From: Ponticaulis koreensis DSM 19734 | GTDB taxonomy: Bacteria > Pseudomonadota > Alphaproteobacteria > Caulobacterales > Hyphomonadaceae | Direction of reading: 5' to 3' | NCBI RefSeq assembly: GCF_000420665.1 | Contig: NZ_ATVJ01000001.1 | Location: 248,001 to 312,000, forward strand | Length of the DNA stretch: 64,000 bases | Part shown: in pieces, positions 34,450 to 43,435 of the stretch | Numbering within the stretch: the first letter of the stretch is position 1 | How the letters are laid out: every line of letters begins with the position of its first letter | The notes under the pieces: model-generated | The model's input: the letters and a program-made list of their open reading frames with translations, nothing else | Told to the model about the DNA's origin: nothing | The model's database searches: none | Translations under genes and position numbers: made by a program

Positions 34450-34488
34450 TTTATGGTCCGCATTCTGCGACAATGGTCCGACCATAAA
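34450..34488. repeat. ATGGTC half-sites before the coiled-coil gene
   Basis: TTTATGGTC (34450-34458) and GACCATAAA (34480-34488) form a 9-bp inverted repeat, and ATGGTCCG occurs twice as a direct repeat 20 bases apart (34453, 34473). The second copy and the inverted arm together make the near-palindrome ATGGTCCGACCAT. It lies 15-53 bases before the coiled-coil gene on the minus strand and looks like an operator. Confidence 0.45.
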
Positions 34489-34514
34489 TCAGAGCCTGTT
34501 AAGGCCCACCCTGC

Positions 34515-34554
34515 GCAATCTCACAAGTTTGCGTAAAATTATACGTGAGATTGC
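34515..34554. repeat. 10-bp inverted repeat in the divergent promoter region
   Basis: GCAATCTCAC (34515-34524) and GTGAGATTGC (34545-34554) are perfect inverted arms around a 20-base AT-rich spacer. The spacer contains the inner pair CGTA and TACG. It lies 70-109 bases before the esterase start. It may be two operator half-sites or a transcript hairpin; the binding protein is unknown. Confidence 0.45.
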
Positions 34555-34623
34555 ACCGAACACGCTGGACAAAATAGTCAGCTACACTGACACTCCCACC
34601 AATAATAACGGGAGGACATATCC

Positions 34624-36249
34624 ATGAAATCAGCTTTGAGATCGGGCATCGCCTTTGCCTGCCTCATCGGCGCAGCGTGCGTACCCGCCAGCCTGTCAGC
34701 CCAGGAAGCCGCTCCAGCCGAAGCATCCATATCGGCTGAACGCCCTGTCGCCATGACACAGTATGGCGCAGTACGCGGAACAGTCGAGGAAGGCATCAAT
34801 GTCTTTCGCGGCATTCCCTATGGCGCAGACACGCGCGACACGCGTTTCCAGCCAGCGAACCCACCAGAACCATGGGATGGCGTACGCGACGCGGTAGACT
34901 TCCCCGATAGCATTGTTCAACTCGGTAACAGCAATGGTCTCTTCCGCTCATGGGCACCTGATCCTACGCCGGGCATGAGCGAAGATGCGCTCGGCCTTAA
35001 CATCTGGACACCGGCGCTTGATGATCACGAAAGACCCGTCATGGTGTGGCTTCATGGCGGCGGCTTCCAGAACGGCAACGGATCGAGCGCAGCCTATGAG
35101 GGTATCAACCTCGCCACCCGCGGCGATGTGGTTGTCGTCACAATCAATCACCGCCTCAACGCATTCGGCCATCTCTATCTGGCAGGACTGACAGATGATC
35201 CGGCCTATGCAGATAGCGGCAATGTCGGCAGCCTCGATATGGTCATGGCGCTGGAGTGGGTTCGCGACAATATCGAACAGTTTGGCGGCAATCCGGACAA
35301 TGTGACGATTTTCGGTGAGTCCGGTGGTGGCCGCAAAGTCTCAACCATGCTCGCCATGCCGCGCGCTGAAGGCCTGTTCCACCGCGCGATTGTGCAATCA
35401 GGCTCGCATTTGCGTTTTCGCGAACCAGAAGAGGCAACTGAGCACACTCTGAGCTTCCTCAATATTCTGGGCATTTCACCGGACAATCTGGAAGCGCTGA
35501 ACGATGTGCCTGCAGAGACCTTCATGGAGGCGCTCCGCACAGCCGCAGGTGAGCAAACCACCTCGCTTTACTGGAGCCCTGTGCGTGACGGAAATTCTCT
35601 GCCGCATCACCCGTTTGAAGCCGAAGAGAACGAACCGAGCCAGTCGGTTCCGATGCTCGTTGGCTCCAACAAGGATGAACTCTCTCTCTGGCTGGTGCGG
35701 CCCGGCAATATGCCGACGCTCGACTATGCAAATGCCGAAGGGCTGATCGGCGCCTATGCGACCGAAGATGAGTTCAATGAGTTCGTAGCCGGTTATCGCG
35801 AGATTTATCCGGATTACACAGACGCCGATCTGATGGTCGCAATCGCATCTGACCTTCGCTATTCGGGTAATGCCTATCGTCAGGCGCGCCTGCGCGCCGC
35901 ACAGGAAGGCGCTGCACCCATCTGGGTCTATCAGTTTGACTGGGAAACACCGGTTGCTGGCGGCGTGTTCGGCGCACCGCACGCGCTCGAAATTCCATTC
36001 GCCTTCGATACGCTCGGAAATTCTGAATCCATGGTCGGCGATCCGGCTACAGCTCAACCGGTCGCAGATCAGGTGAGCGAAGCTTGGATTTCCTTTGCCC
36101 GCCATGGTGATCCAAATGCCCGCGGCCTGCCTTACTGGCCTCCGGTTTCGATCAATCAGACGCCAGCCATGCGCTTCAATATGGAATCAGAAGTCGATGA
36201 AAATTACTTCTGGGACGAGATGAATGTGATCTACCGATACGACCGGTAG
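34624..36249 (+). CDS. Type-B carboxylesterase (exported)
   Basis: A 541-residue esterase with a signal peptide ending near ASLSA-QE. Family traits are the oxyanion-hole segment VMVWLHGGGFQNGNGS (about 139-154), the nucleophile S233 in TIFGESGGGRKVS and a catalytic histidine in GAPHALEIPFAF. The nucleophile elbow is GESGG rather than the commoner GESAGG. Likely substrates are carboxylic esters outside the cytoplasm; no specific substrate is indicated. The ATG follows GGGAGGACATATCC. It is divergent from the coiled-coil gene across the repeat-rich promoter region. Confidence 0.88.
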   Translation: MKSALRSGIAFACLIGAACVPASLSAQEAAPAEASISAERPVAMTQYGAVRGTVEEGINVFRGIPYGADTRDTRFQPANPPEPWDGVRDAVDFPDSIVQLGNSNGLFRSWAPDPTPGMSEDALGLNIWTPALDDHERPVMVWLHGGGFQNGNGSSAAYEGINLATRGDVVVVTINHRLNAFGHLYLAGLTDDPAYADSGNVGSLDMVMALEWVRDNIEQFGGNPDNVTIFGESGGGRKVSTMLAMPRAEGLFHRAIVQSGSHLRFREPEEATEHTLSFLNILGISPDNLEALNDVPAETFMEALRTAAGEQTTSLYWSPVRDGNSLPHHPFEAEENEPSQSVPMLVGSNKDELSLWLVRPGNMPTLDYANAEGLIGAYATEDEFNEFVAGYREIYPDYTDADLMVAIASDLRYSGNAYRQARLRAAQEGAAPIWVYQFDWETPVAGGVFGAPHALEIPFAFDTLGNSESMVGDPATAQPVADQVSEAWISFARHGDPNARGLPYWPPVSINQTPAMRFNMESEVDENYFWDEMNVIYRYDR

Positions 36250-36266
36250 TCACTCCTTATTCTCAT

Positions 36267-36299
36267 AAAAAAGGGCGGCTCTTGCGGGCCGCCTTTTTC
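36267..36299. terminator. Bidirectional intrinsic terminator
   Basis: GGCGGC (36274-36279) pairs with GCCGCC (36288-36293), extended by a G-T and two A-T pairs, with A-run and T-run flanks. It lies between the convergent esterase and MFS genes. Confidence 0.85.
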
Positions 36300-36306
36300 G
36301 TATCCG

Positions 36307-37803
36307 TCAGTCTTTCTTGTTCGCCATAGACAGCATATCCCGCTGCAGGGTGCGCCCTGCGAGCAGGTAATGCACAGATGCCCAGAGATAGAGGCAGGCA
36401 AACATCACGATGGCATATTGCAGTCCTTTGGCATCTGTACGCTCACACATAGCGGCCTGCGCTTCGGTGAGGTTTACCGCTGCCGTGCACACTTCAAGTG
36501 AAAGCCCGAGTTCAGAGGTCGAGAGCATCAACCCCTTCAAGGTCGTCGACAGAATACCTGACGCTGGCGGACCGAGGGCAAGACCCACAAGGTTCACCAC
36601 GAACAGAGCAACCGCGACGGAGGTCGCCCGCATACGGCTGTCCACGACACCGCCAAAAACCGCATACATCGGGCCAAGATAGAAATAGTGGAGCAGCGCC
36701 GCCGCGCAGAGCGGGATAAGTGCGATGAACAGCTCCGGCACGAGGAAGCCAATCACGTACAGCGGTACAGAAACCGACATGCCGAGCGCAGGCAGCCAGG
36801 ACAGTGCATTCGGGTGACGCTTTGAAATCCTGTCCGAAATCCAGCCCGACGAGAACACGCCAATCGCCGCAAACAGCCCCATGACAAGGCTATAATAAAT
36901 CGCCGCTTCGGTAAGCGAGAGGCCGTGCACACGGCGCAAGAAGGCCGTTACAAAATGACCAATACCATAGCCGACAAAGGATGCGATGGCCGCACCAAGA
37001 ACCACGTGAATATAGGCCGGCTTACTTTTCAGAATGCTCAGCACTTCCGACAGCTTTGCTGTTTCTTTGGTCTGCGTGGACACCGGATCGGTATACCCTC
37101 GAGGCGGCTCTTTCAGCGTAAAGATCAGAACAAAACCAAGCAAAAGGCCCGGCAATCCAACCGCCGCGAAGGCAATTCGCCACCCTTCAAGGGCGACCAC
37201 ATTGAGACTGTCGGCAAGGCCTTCCAGCCCCATCGATGCCATCAGATTATAGACGTTCTGGCCTGTGACATAGTCGTTAATCGGCCCCCCAGCGACGCCT
37301 GCGAACATAGCGCCCAAAGGCACGCCCAAGGCATAAATCGACACCGCGGTCGCACGGCTCGACGGCTTGAAATAGTCAGCAATCATGGACTGGGCGGGCG
37401 GTGTGCATCCGGCCTCACCAATGCCAACACCAACTCGCAACAGGAAAAGCATCAGAAAGCTTGTCGCAAAGCCGCAAAAGACCGTCATCAGGCTCCACAG
37501 CGTCAGTGCCGCCAGGATAATCCATTTGCGGCTGCGCGTCTCAGATATGCGAGCAATCGGAATACCGAGCGTGACATAGAACAGCGCAAACGCCGTGCCG
37601 CCAATCATGCCCATATGCCAGTCTTCAAGCCCGAGCGATATTTTGATCGGGTCGTTCAGAACGGCCAGAATGGCGCGATCAATGAAGTTGAAAATATAAA
37701 CGAGAAGAAGGGATCCGAGCACATAGGCGCGATAACCGCGCGATCCATACCCTTCATTGATATCAGACGCCACCGCCTCTCCAGGCGTTGCCAGACTTGC
37801 CAT
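36307..37803 (-). CDS. Spinster-type MFS transporter
   Basis: A 498-residue twelve-helix transporter of the spinster-like MFS group. Characteristic parts are YVLGSLLLVYIFNFIDRAIL in helix 1, ARISETRSRKWIILAALTLW in the first cytoplasmic loop, GIGEAGCTPPAQSMIADYF in helix 4-5 and SDRISKRHP in the mid loop. An extra loop with cysteines (SLEVCTAAVNLTEAQAAMCE) lies before the last helix. Substrate is unknown; relatives carry lipids, bile acids or organic acids. The ATG follows GGGAGTGAAAAAAA. A LacI regulator lies upstream on the same strand and a palindrome lies in its promoter. Confidence 0.82.
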   Translation of the reverse strand: MASLATPGEAVASDINEGYGSRGYRAYVLGSLLLVYIFNFIDRAILAVLNDPIKISLGLEDWHMGMIGGTAFALFYVTLGIPIARISETRSRKWIILAALTLWSLMTVFCGFATSFLMLFLLRVGVGIGEAGCTPPAQSMIADYFKPSSRATAVSIYALGVPLGAMFAGVAGGPINDYVTGQNVYNLMASMGLEGLADSLNVVALEGWRIAFAAVGLPGLLLGFVLIFTLKEPPRGYTDPVSTQTKETAKLSEVLSILKSKPAYIHVVLGAAIASFVGYGIGHFVTAFLRRVHGLSLTEAAIYYSLVMGLFAAIGVFSSGWISDRISKRHPNALSWLPALGMSVSVPLYVIGFLVPELFIALIPLCAAALLHYFYLGPMYAVFGGVVDSRMRATSVAVALFVVNLVGLALGPPASGILSTTLKGLMLSTSELGLSLEVCTAAVNLTEAQAAMCERTDAKGLQYAIVMFACLYLWASVHYLLAGRTLQRDMLSMANKKD

Positions 37804-37884
37804 TTTTTTTCACTCCCTCGAATGGGACAAGGTCTGCCGTTCAGCCCCGGCGCCCGTCCTCATTTTTGTACCCACAGGTAATCA

Positions 37885-37906
37885 TCTGGCGCTCTAAAGT
37901 GCCAGA
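37885..37906 (-). promoter_or_regulatory. Palindromic operator-like site before the MFS gene
   Basis: TCTGGC (37885-37890) and GCCAGA (37901-37906) form an interrupted palindrome of 22 bases, 82-103 bases before the MFS start. A LacI-type regulator lies just upstream on the same strand, so it is a candidate target. The centre is not the usual LacI CG step. Confidence 0.35.
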
Positions 37907-37968
37907 CTTAGTTTTTATACGGGTCGGTAAACATATTCAGTCGCGTGAAGTGATGCGATTGGAAATAT

Positions 37969-38307
37969 CTATTCGCAAGCGCCCTGAGACGCGACGCTCA
38001 CACCGGCCGCAGCTGCGCCGCAAGCGTTGGAATAAGTGCGCCCGTCACAACCACACACAGGCGCATATTCCATAGTGCAGATTTCCGGACGCGGTGTGCA
38101 TGTGCCCGCTGCATCGGCAATGGCCATGCAGGTATTTGCCTCCATCGCGCAGTAATCGGTAGCCGAAGCGCATTGGAAGCCTGCGATCCCGCCGCAAATA
38201 CCGCCCGTCTCGCCCGGCCCCGGACCAGCGGGAGGCGCTGGCTCAGTCGCGCAACCGACCAGAAGCAAAGCGATCAGAGAAAGAGAGAATGTGCGGAGAA
38301 AGGTCAT
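37969..38307 (-). CDS. Kazal-domain lipoprotein
   Basis: A 112-residue lipoprotein: signal MTFLRTFSLSLIALLLVGC (lipobox LVGC), a Pro/Gly linker, a Cys-rich segment (GGICGGIAGFQCASATDYC) and a Kazal-type domain ending YAPVCGCDGRTYSNACGAA and ASQGAC. Kazal domains inhibit serine proteases in animals; bacterial copies are common but mostly untested. The mature protein would sit in the envelope. Its ATG overlaps the LacI stop as ATGA and no good ribosome site precedes it, so translation appears coupled to the regulator. Confidence 0.8.
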   Translation of the reverse strand: MTFLRTFSLSLIALLLVGCATEPAPPAGPGPGETGGICGGIAGFQCASATDYCAMEANTCMAIADAAGTCTPRPEICTMEYAPVCGCDGRTYSNACGAAAAGVSVASQGACE

Positions 38308-39353
38308 TTCGGAGGTGCCACCGTACTGCGCTCGACAATCTCGATGGTCTGAACCTGCAGATGCTTATCTGACAGGAACCGGACAGCCGGATCATCTTCG
38401 CGGATTTCAACATTGGAGATCAGCTTTACCGCAAGATTGGCCATGAGTGAAATCGGCTGGCGCACCGTCGTCAGGCCCGGGAACGCAATCCACGATATTT
38501 CAGAGTCATCAAAGCCTGTTACGGACAGATCATCAGGCACAACCAGTCCGCGCCTGTTTGCTGTCGCCATAACGCCCGTCGCCATGTCGTCATTGGCGCA
38601 AAAGATTGCGGTTGGCGGATCATCAAGATCGAGCAGATTATTTGCCAGCCGTGCACCCGACAGGAGCGAATAATCACCCTCAATGTAGAGCTCAGGCATG
38701 AGCGGCAAATCATGATCTGTCAGGGCCAGATCAAACCCCATCTTGCGCGCACGGCTCGCCGGGCATGAGGCAGGGCCCGACATAAATCCGATCCGTTTAT
38801 GGCCCTTCTCAATGAGATAGCGTGTCATGGCCCGAGCACCGCCGCGGTCATCAAAACTGACCCGGCTGATATCAGGGCTGCCATCCATATCGCCCAGCAT
38901 GACGAGCTTGGTGTTCAATTTGGAGAGATGATCAATCAGTCCTGCCTGCTGCGTTTGCAGCGGCGGCACGATCAGACCATCCAGAGACAGGACATTCAGG
39001 CGCGTTGTGGTCGTTTCACCGTCAAACGTGCCATCCGGAAGTTCATCAATGTCTTCTACGACCAGGTGATGCCCAAGCTGTCGGCTGGTGCGCAGCGCCG
39101 AGATCAGAAGCTGGCTCAGATAGGCGGAGCTGGTATTGTGATACAAAAGCCCGAGCAAGAGAGACTGACCACGTGCTAGGCTTCGCGCCATCGGGTTCGG
39201 GCGGTAATTCAGTTCGGCAATCGCAGCCTGAACACGCTCACGGGTGTCCGGCTTCACAGACGCGGACAGGTTCAGCACACGCGAAACCGTCATCTGTGAA
39301 ACGCCGGCCAGATCGGCTACGTCCTTGATTGTTATGGCGCGTCGTTTAGGCAC
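38304..39353 (-). CDS. LacI-family transcriptional regulator
   Basis: A 349-residue regulator. The N-terminal helix-turn-helix TIKDVADLAGVSQMTVSRVLN is followed by the hinge YRPNPMARSLARGQS and a periplasmic-binding-like effector domain. That domain has DGLIVPPLQTQQAGLIDHL, SFDDRGGARAMTRYLIEKGH and VTGFDDSEISWIAFPGLTTV. Effectors of the family are usually sugars or sugar acids; none is implied here. I chose the GTG at 39353 because it gives the normal LacI start and GGAGAGC precedes it, though at short spacing. The neighbouring MFS transporter is the likeliest target. Confidence 0.88.
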   Translation of the reverse strand: MPKRRAITIKDVADLAGVSQMTVSRVLNLSASVKPDTRERVQAAIAELNYRPNPMARSLARGQSLLLGLLYHNTSSAYLSQLLISALRTSRQLGHHLVVEDIDELPDGTFDGETTTTRLNVLSLDGLIVPPLQTQQAGLIDHLSKLNTKLVMLGDMDGSPDISRVSFDDRGGARAMTRYLIEKGHKRIGFMSGPASCPASRARKMGFDLALTDHDLPLMPELYIEGDYSLLSGARLANNLLDLDDPPTAIFCANDDMATGVMATANRRGLVVPDDLSVTGFDDSEISWIAFPGLTTVRQPISLMANLAVKLISNVEIREDDPAVRFLSDKHLQVQTIEIVERSTVAPPK

Positions 39354-39426
39354 GCTCTCCCCCTGGCCATGTCGTCGCTGATACCCGCCCCGCGACAACA
39401 CGCCAATCCTTACTGCACAGCGTATA

Positions 39427-39455
39427 GCCGCCGGTCAACAAGCCTGTCCGGCGGC
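39427..39455. repeat. Inverted repeat between the LacI and ferredoxin genes
   Basis: GCCGCCGG (39427-39434) and CCGGCGGC (39448-39455) are perfect 8-bp arms with a 13-base spacer. No T-run follows on the minus strand, so it is not a standard terminator. It lies about 75 bases before the LacI start and could be an autoregulatory operator or an mRNA 3' hairpin of the ferredoxin gene. Confidence 0.4.
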
Positions 39456-39483
39456 GTACATAAAAAACCTGTGAGCAAACAGC

Positions 39484-39804
39484 TTAGTGCTGGCTTTCCG
39501 GGGTCGTGACTTTCATGCCTTCCAGCTCTGCGCCGACTGAAATCTGGCAAGAAAGACGGGAGTTTTCCTGAACACCGTCAGCGAAATCGAGCATGGATTG
39601 CTCCATCGCTTCCTGCTCGCCGGTTTTAGCCAGAAACTCAGGATCCACATAAACATGACATGTCGCACATGCACATGCGCCGCCACAGTCAGCATCAATG
39701 CCTGGAATATTGTTGCGAACTGCCGCTTCCATAACACTCTCGCCAACATTGGCGTCGACTTCACGTTCCGTACCTGAGTGATCCGCGAAAATAATTTTTA
39801 CCAT
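39484..39804 (-). CDS. [2Fe-2S] ferredoxin
   Basis: A 106-residue adrenodoxin-type ferredoxin that carries electrons from the reductase to an oxygenase. The cluster cysteines lie in [18 protein letters not shown] (C-x5-C-x2-C form, about 40-49) and a distal LSCQI (about 86). The ATG follows GAGGAG. It lies 14 bases after the reductase gene and forms an operon with it. The partner oxygenase (usually a P450) is not in this window. Confidence 0.94.
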   Translation of the reverse strand: MVKIIFADHSGTEREVDANVGESVMEAAVRNNIPGIDADCGGACACATCHVYVDPEFLAKTGEQEAMEQSMLDFADGVQENSRLSCQISVGAELEGMKVTTPESQH

Positions 39805-39818
39805 AGGGGTTTGCTCCT

Positions 39819-41066
39819 CTATTTCTGGCCAGCCATAGCTTCTGCCAGAATGTCCTTCATTGTTTTTGTCTGATCAACAACCAGTTCCGGTGAGATGTCA
39901 GCATTGACGGCGATTAGCCTCTTTGCCGTGAGAAACTCTGCCGGAGCGTTAACAGCGTCCACAGAGATCAGGCGTCCCGACCGGAAATAGAACACTGCGA
40001 AACTGTTTGTAGTTGGTTCGCCGCGAACAACGGCTTCGTCATAGTCCTGGGACAGACCTGCAATCTGCAGCTTCACGTCATACTGGTCAGACCAGAACCA
40101 TGGAACGTCTTCGACCGGACGCTTGGCGTCCATGATATGCGCCGCGACGATCTTGCCCTGCTCGATCGCGTTGTGGACACTCTCAAGGCGTCCATCGCGA
40201 CCGTAATGGACCAGTGGACGGTGCGCGCAGTCGCCGATGGCGTAAACGCTCGGGTCGTTCGTGCGTGCATCGCGGTCGACCAGAACTCCGTTTTTGCAGG
40301 CAATACCGGCGTCGGCAGCTATTTCTTGATTTGGAAGAATTCCGATACCAACAAGCACCAGATCACATGGGATGACATCACCAGATTTCAGAACACCGGC
40401 CGTTACAGCCCCGTCCTGCGTTTGCAGTTCAGCGAGCATAGCGCCCGTCTTGATCGTCACGCCGTGGGTCTCGTGCAGTTTCTGGTAAAACTCGGACATG
40501 ACCGGCGAGGTAACACGCGCCAGAACACGGTCCGCCATTTCGAGCACAGTGACTTCCAGACCAAGTTCACGCGCTGCCGCAGCCGCTTCAAGGCCGATAT
40601 AGCCTGCGCCAACAATCAGAAGGCGGCGGCCTTCCTGAACATTCGGCTTGAGCACATCAATGTCTGAGAGCGTACGCAGGTCGAACACGTTAGAGGATTC
40701 AGCACCCGGCAGTGGAAGCGCACGCGGGCGAGACCCTGTCGCAATAATCAGCGTGTCATAGTCGATCGTCTCACCATCGCTCAGCGCGACGGTTTTAGCC
40801 GCGCGATCAATCTTCTGCGCGCTGACGCCGGTCTTCAGCGTGATATTGCTGTCTTCATAGAATTGTAGCGGCTTCAGAAAGAGACGCTCCCGGTCGAGCT
40901 TGCCCTTCAGATAGGCTTTGGACAGCGGCGGACGCTGATATGGCGGCGCAGGTTCGTCACCAACTATGGTGATCATACCCTCAAAACCGGCCTGACGCAG
41001 TGAGACAGCAGCCTGACCACCAGCCTGTCCAGCGCCAATAATGACGATCTTTTGATCCGCAGACAT
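39819..41066 (-). CDS. FAD-dependent ferredoxin reductase
   Basis: A 415-residue NAD(P)H-ferredoxin reductase of the putidaredoxin-reductase type. The FAD fold opens with [22 protein letters not shown] (about 6-27). The NAD fold has [21 protein letters not shown] (about 148-168) and the FAD-contact segment [16 protein letters not shown] (about 275-290). It passes electrons from NAD(P)H to the ferredoxin encoded next. This pair normally feeds a cytochrome P450 or a ring-cleaving oxygenase, none of which is adjacent. Confidence 0.92.
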   Translation of the reverse strand: MSADQKIVIIGAGQAGGQAAVSLRQAGFEGMITIVGDEPAPPYQRPPLSKAYLKGKLDRERLFLKPLQFYEDSNITLKTGVSAQKIDRAAKTVALSDGETIDYDTLIIATGSRPRALPLPGAESSNVFDLRTLSDIDVLKPNVQEGRRLLIVGAGYIGLEAAAAARELGLEVTVLEMADRVLARVTSPVMSEFYQKLHETHGVTIKTGAMLAELQTQDGAVTAGVLKSGDVIPCDLVLVGIGILPNQEIAADAGIACKNGVLVDRDARTNDPSVYAIGDCAHRPLVHYGRDGRLESVHNAIEQGKIVAAHIMDAKRPVEDVPWFWSDQYDVKLQIAGLSQDYDEAVVRGEPTTNSFAVFYFRSGRLISVDAVNAPAEFLTAKRLIAVNADISPELVVDQTKTMKDILAEAMAGQK

Positions 41067-41159
41067 TTTCCAACCCTATAGTTCACCGCGATTTATGACG
41101 CCTGCGTCATTTTTTTGCAAGTGCTTGATTGCCTTTTATCTTCACCCTAATCAGATCAG

Positions 41160-41633
41160 ATGCGACAGGACCCTGATATTGAAATTTCCCTCGTCGGGGA
41201 AGAAGCCACCATCGATTTGGGGGCAAAGCTCGCATTGAATTTACAAGCGGGTGATTGCATTTCGCTAATTGGCGACCTTGGCGCGGGCAAAACCACCCTG
41301 TCTCGCGGGTTGATTCAGGCACTTCTGGGTGCTGATACCGAAGTGCCCAGCCCGACCTACACCATCGTTCAGACCTATGAGACAGCCCCTGCCCCGATCT
41401 GGCATTTTGACCTTTACCGGATTGAAAGCCCTCACGAACTGATCGAGCTGGGGTTTGAAGATGCCGAAGACGACATCATGGTCATTGAATGGCCTGAAAA
41501 CGCAGGCAGCCTTCTGCCGTCGCAGCGACTCATCGTAGAGCTGATCTTCACGGATAACGGTCGGTCTGCCCGCCTGACCGGCACCACGCCAGAATGGAAG
41601 CAAAGACTGAATGACATCTTCGACCGGAGCTGA
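41160..41633 (+). CDS. tsaE: tRNA t6A synthesis ATPase TsaE
   Basis: A 157-residue ATPase that works with TsaB and TsaD to make threonylcarbamoyl-adenosine at tRNA position 37. The Walker A loop is GDLGAGKTTLSRGL (about 38-51). The family segment SPTYTIVQTYE follows, then HFDLYRIESPHELIELGFED. No strong ribosome site precedes the ATG. It overlaps amgK by 23 bases and heads an operon of cell-wall recycling and DNA-repair genes, an order common in alphaproteobacteria. Confidence 0.93.
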   Translation: MRQDPDIEISLVGEEATIDLGAKLALNLQAGDCISLIGDLGAGKTTLSRGLIQALLGADTEVPSPTYTIVQTYETAPAPIWHFDLYRIESPHELIELGFEDAEDDIMVIEWPENAGSLLPSQRLIVELIFTDNGRSARLTGTTPEWKQRLNDIFDRS

Positions 41634-42708
41634 CCGCAACGCGGCCATCAATGCGTTTCTGGCAGAAGCCGGATGGGGCGGCGCCGAGCGTCGCTCGCTG
41701 GGTGAAGATGCGTCCACGCGCCGATATGAGCGCGTCTATCAGGGAAGCGATGTCGCCGTTCTTATGGACGCCCCGCCCGCTGCCGAAGGCAAACCGTGCG
41801 GGCCTGATGCGAGCGCCCAGGAACGTATACTGGCAGGCTGGAATGGCCGGACACGTCTCGCCGCCTGCCGCGTGGATGCCTTTGTCGGCGTCGGCGAGCA
41901 TTTGCGCTCCCTTGGCCTTTCCGCGCCGGAAGTCATCGCCTTTGACGTCGAGCAAGGCTTTGCCCTCCTCGAAGACCTTAGCGACACGATCTACAAAACC
42001 GAGATCGAAAATGGTGCCAGCGAACGCGAGCTTTATCTCGCCGCCACGGCTGCGCTGGCGCATGTCCATAATGCACCGGCGCCGGAAATTGTCAGCGCTG
42101 CTGAATGGCGCTGGCCAATCCTCGAATATGACACGCTGGCCCTGACGACAGGCGCAGACCTCTTCCCGAAATGGTATCCCGCCTATGATAAAGGCGTTAA
42201 ATTCTCCGGCAGCCTGCAGCTGGAATTTGACGGCATCATCCGTGCACTGAGTGATCATCTGGCAAGCCTGCCGCAAGTCCTGATGCTACGCGACTACCAT
42301 GCTGAGAACCTTCTCTGGCTTCCGGAACGCGACGGTCTGAAAAAGGTCGGCATCCTCGATTATCAGGACGCCGTACGCGGCCCTGCGGCATGGGACCTCG
42401 CCATGTTCATTCAGGATGCCCGCCGCGATGTGTCACCAGCGGTCGCCCGCGAAGTTTTCCGCGGCTATCTGGCGCTTACCGGCAATGAAGAGGAAAGCTT
42501 TAAACGGGATTTCGATATTGCAGGGGCCATCAACGCGCTTCGCATTATAGGCGTGTTTGCTCGCCTCGTTCGCCGCGACAACAAACCGAAATATGAAGCC
42601 TTCCTGCCTCGCGAATGGGGTCATCTGAAATCAAGCCTTCAAAACCCCGCGCTGAAAGATCTGAAGCGCGTCCTTGAGATCGCTGCACCGCAACTGAAAG
42701 ACGCCTGA
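41611..42708 (+). CDS. amgK: Cell-wall sugar kinase AmgK-like (MurNAc/GlcNAc kinase)
   Basis: A 365-residue protein of the aminoglycoside-phosphotransferase fold. The kinase loop is MLRDYHAENLLWLP (catalytic Asp/His/Asn) and the metal-binding segment is GILDYQDAVRGPAAWDLAMF. Next to murU this matches AmgK, which phosphorylates the anomeric carbon of N-acetylmuramate or GlcNAc from recycled peptidoglycan. No resistance role is needed. The ATG lies inside the tsaE end and murU begins one base after its stop. Assignment rests on the neighbouring murU as well as on the fold. Confidence 0.85.
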   Translation: MTSSTGADRNAAINAFLAEAGWGGAERRSLGEDASTRRYERVYQGSDVAVLMDAPPAAEGKPCGPDASAQERILAGWNGRTRLAACRVDAFVGVGEHLRSLGLSAPEVIAFDVEQGFALLEDLSDTIYKTEIENGASERELYLAATAALAHVHNAPAPEIVSAAEWRWPILEYDTLALTTGADLFPKWYPAYDKGVKFSGSLQLEFDGIIRALSDHLASLPQVLMLRDYHAENLLWLPERDGLKKVGILDYQDAVRGPAAWDLAMFIQDARRDVSPAVAREVFRGYLALTGNEEESFKRDFDIAGAINALRIIGVFARLVRRDNKPKYEAFLPREWGHLKSSLQNPALKDLKRVLEIAAPQLKDA

Positions 42709-42709
42709 T

Positions 42710-43435
42710 ATGGGACAGCCTATCCGCACCGCCATGTTCCTTGCTGCGGGCCTTGGCACCCGCATGCGCCCGCTCTCCAACGAGACGCCGAAGCCGCTAA
42801 TCAAAGTCGCAGGCAAAGCGCTTATGGATTTCTATCTCGATCAGGCAGTTAAAGCGGGCGTCGAGCGCGTCGTGGTGAATGTGCACTGGCTTCCAGAACA
42901 GGTCGAAGCGCATATGGCTGCACGTACTGATGTCGAAGTATTTCTCTCCGATGAACGCGAGGAGCTTCTGGAAACGGGCGGCGCCATCGTAAAAGCGCGT
43001 AAGCTGCTCGGCGATGATCCAATCTTCATGGTGAACACGGACGCCTTCTTTGCGAGCGGCAACGGCAATCCCTTTGCGGCCTTAGCTGCCGCTTATGATC
43101 CAGATCGCATGGATGACCTGCTTCTGCTGGCAGACCGCACAACCAGTATCGGATTTCCGGGCCCTGGCGATTTCTATCTGAAAGAAGACGGCCAGCTGGA
43201 ACGCCGCGGCGAGCGTGAAACTGCGCCTTGGGCTTATGCCGGCGCACGTATTACCAAAGCCAGACTCTATGACGGCGAAGCGCTTCGTCCATTCTCGGCC
43301 AATATTATCTGGAATAGAATCCTCACAGAAAATCGCCTCTTCGGCCTACCCTTCAAAGGTCAATGGATGCATGTTGGCGAACCGGCCACCATTCAGGAGG
43401 TTGAGGACTGGATGAGGACGCACCCGACAGCATGA
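42710..43435 (+). CDS. murU: MurNAc-1-phosphate uridylyltransferase MurU-like
   Basis: A 241-residue sugar-nucleotide transferase. The activation loop is MFLAAGLGTRMRPLSNETPKP (about 9-28) with KPLIKVAGKALMDFY, and the metal aspartate lies in MVNTDAFFA. MurU makes UDP-MurNAc from MurNAc-1-phosphate and UTP, bypassing MurA/MurB and thus giving some fosfomycin tolerance in organisms that have it. It follows amgK by one base and its stop overlaps addB as ATGA. Confidence 0.87.
   Translation: MGQPIRTAMFLAAGLGTRMRPLSNETPKPLIKVAGKALMDFYLDQAVKAGVERVVVNVHWLPEQVEAHMAARTDVEVFLSDEREELLETGGAIVKARKLLGDDPIFMVNTDAFFASGNGNPFAALAAAYDPDRMDDLLLLADRTTSIGFPGPGDFYLKEDGQLERRGERETAPWAYAGARITKARLYDGEALRPFSANIIWNRILTENRLFGLPFKGQWMHVGEPATIQEVEDWMRTHPTA

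Noticed and set aside
36925-37881. A 318-residue plus-strand reading frame
   Set aside because: It is antisense to the MFS transporter and crosses its promoter; the protein is basic, repetitive and unlike any family.
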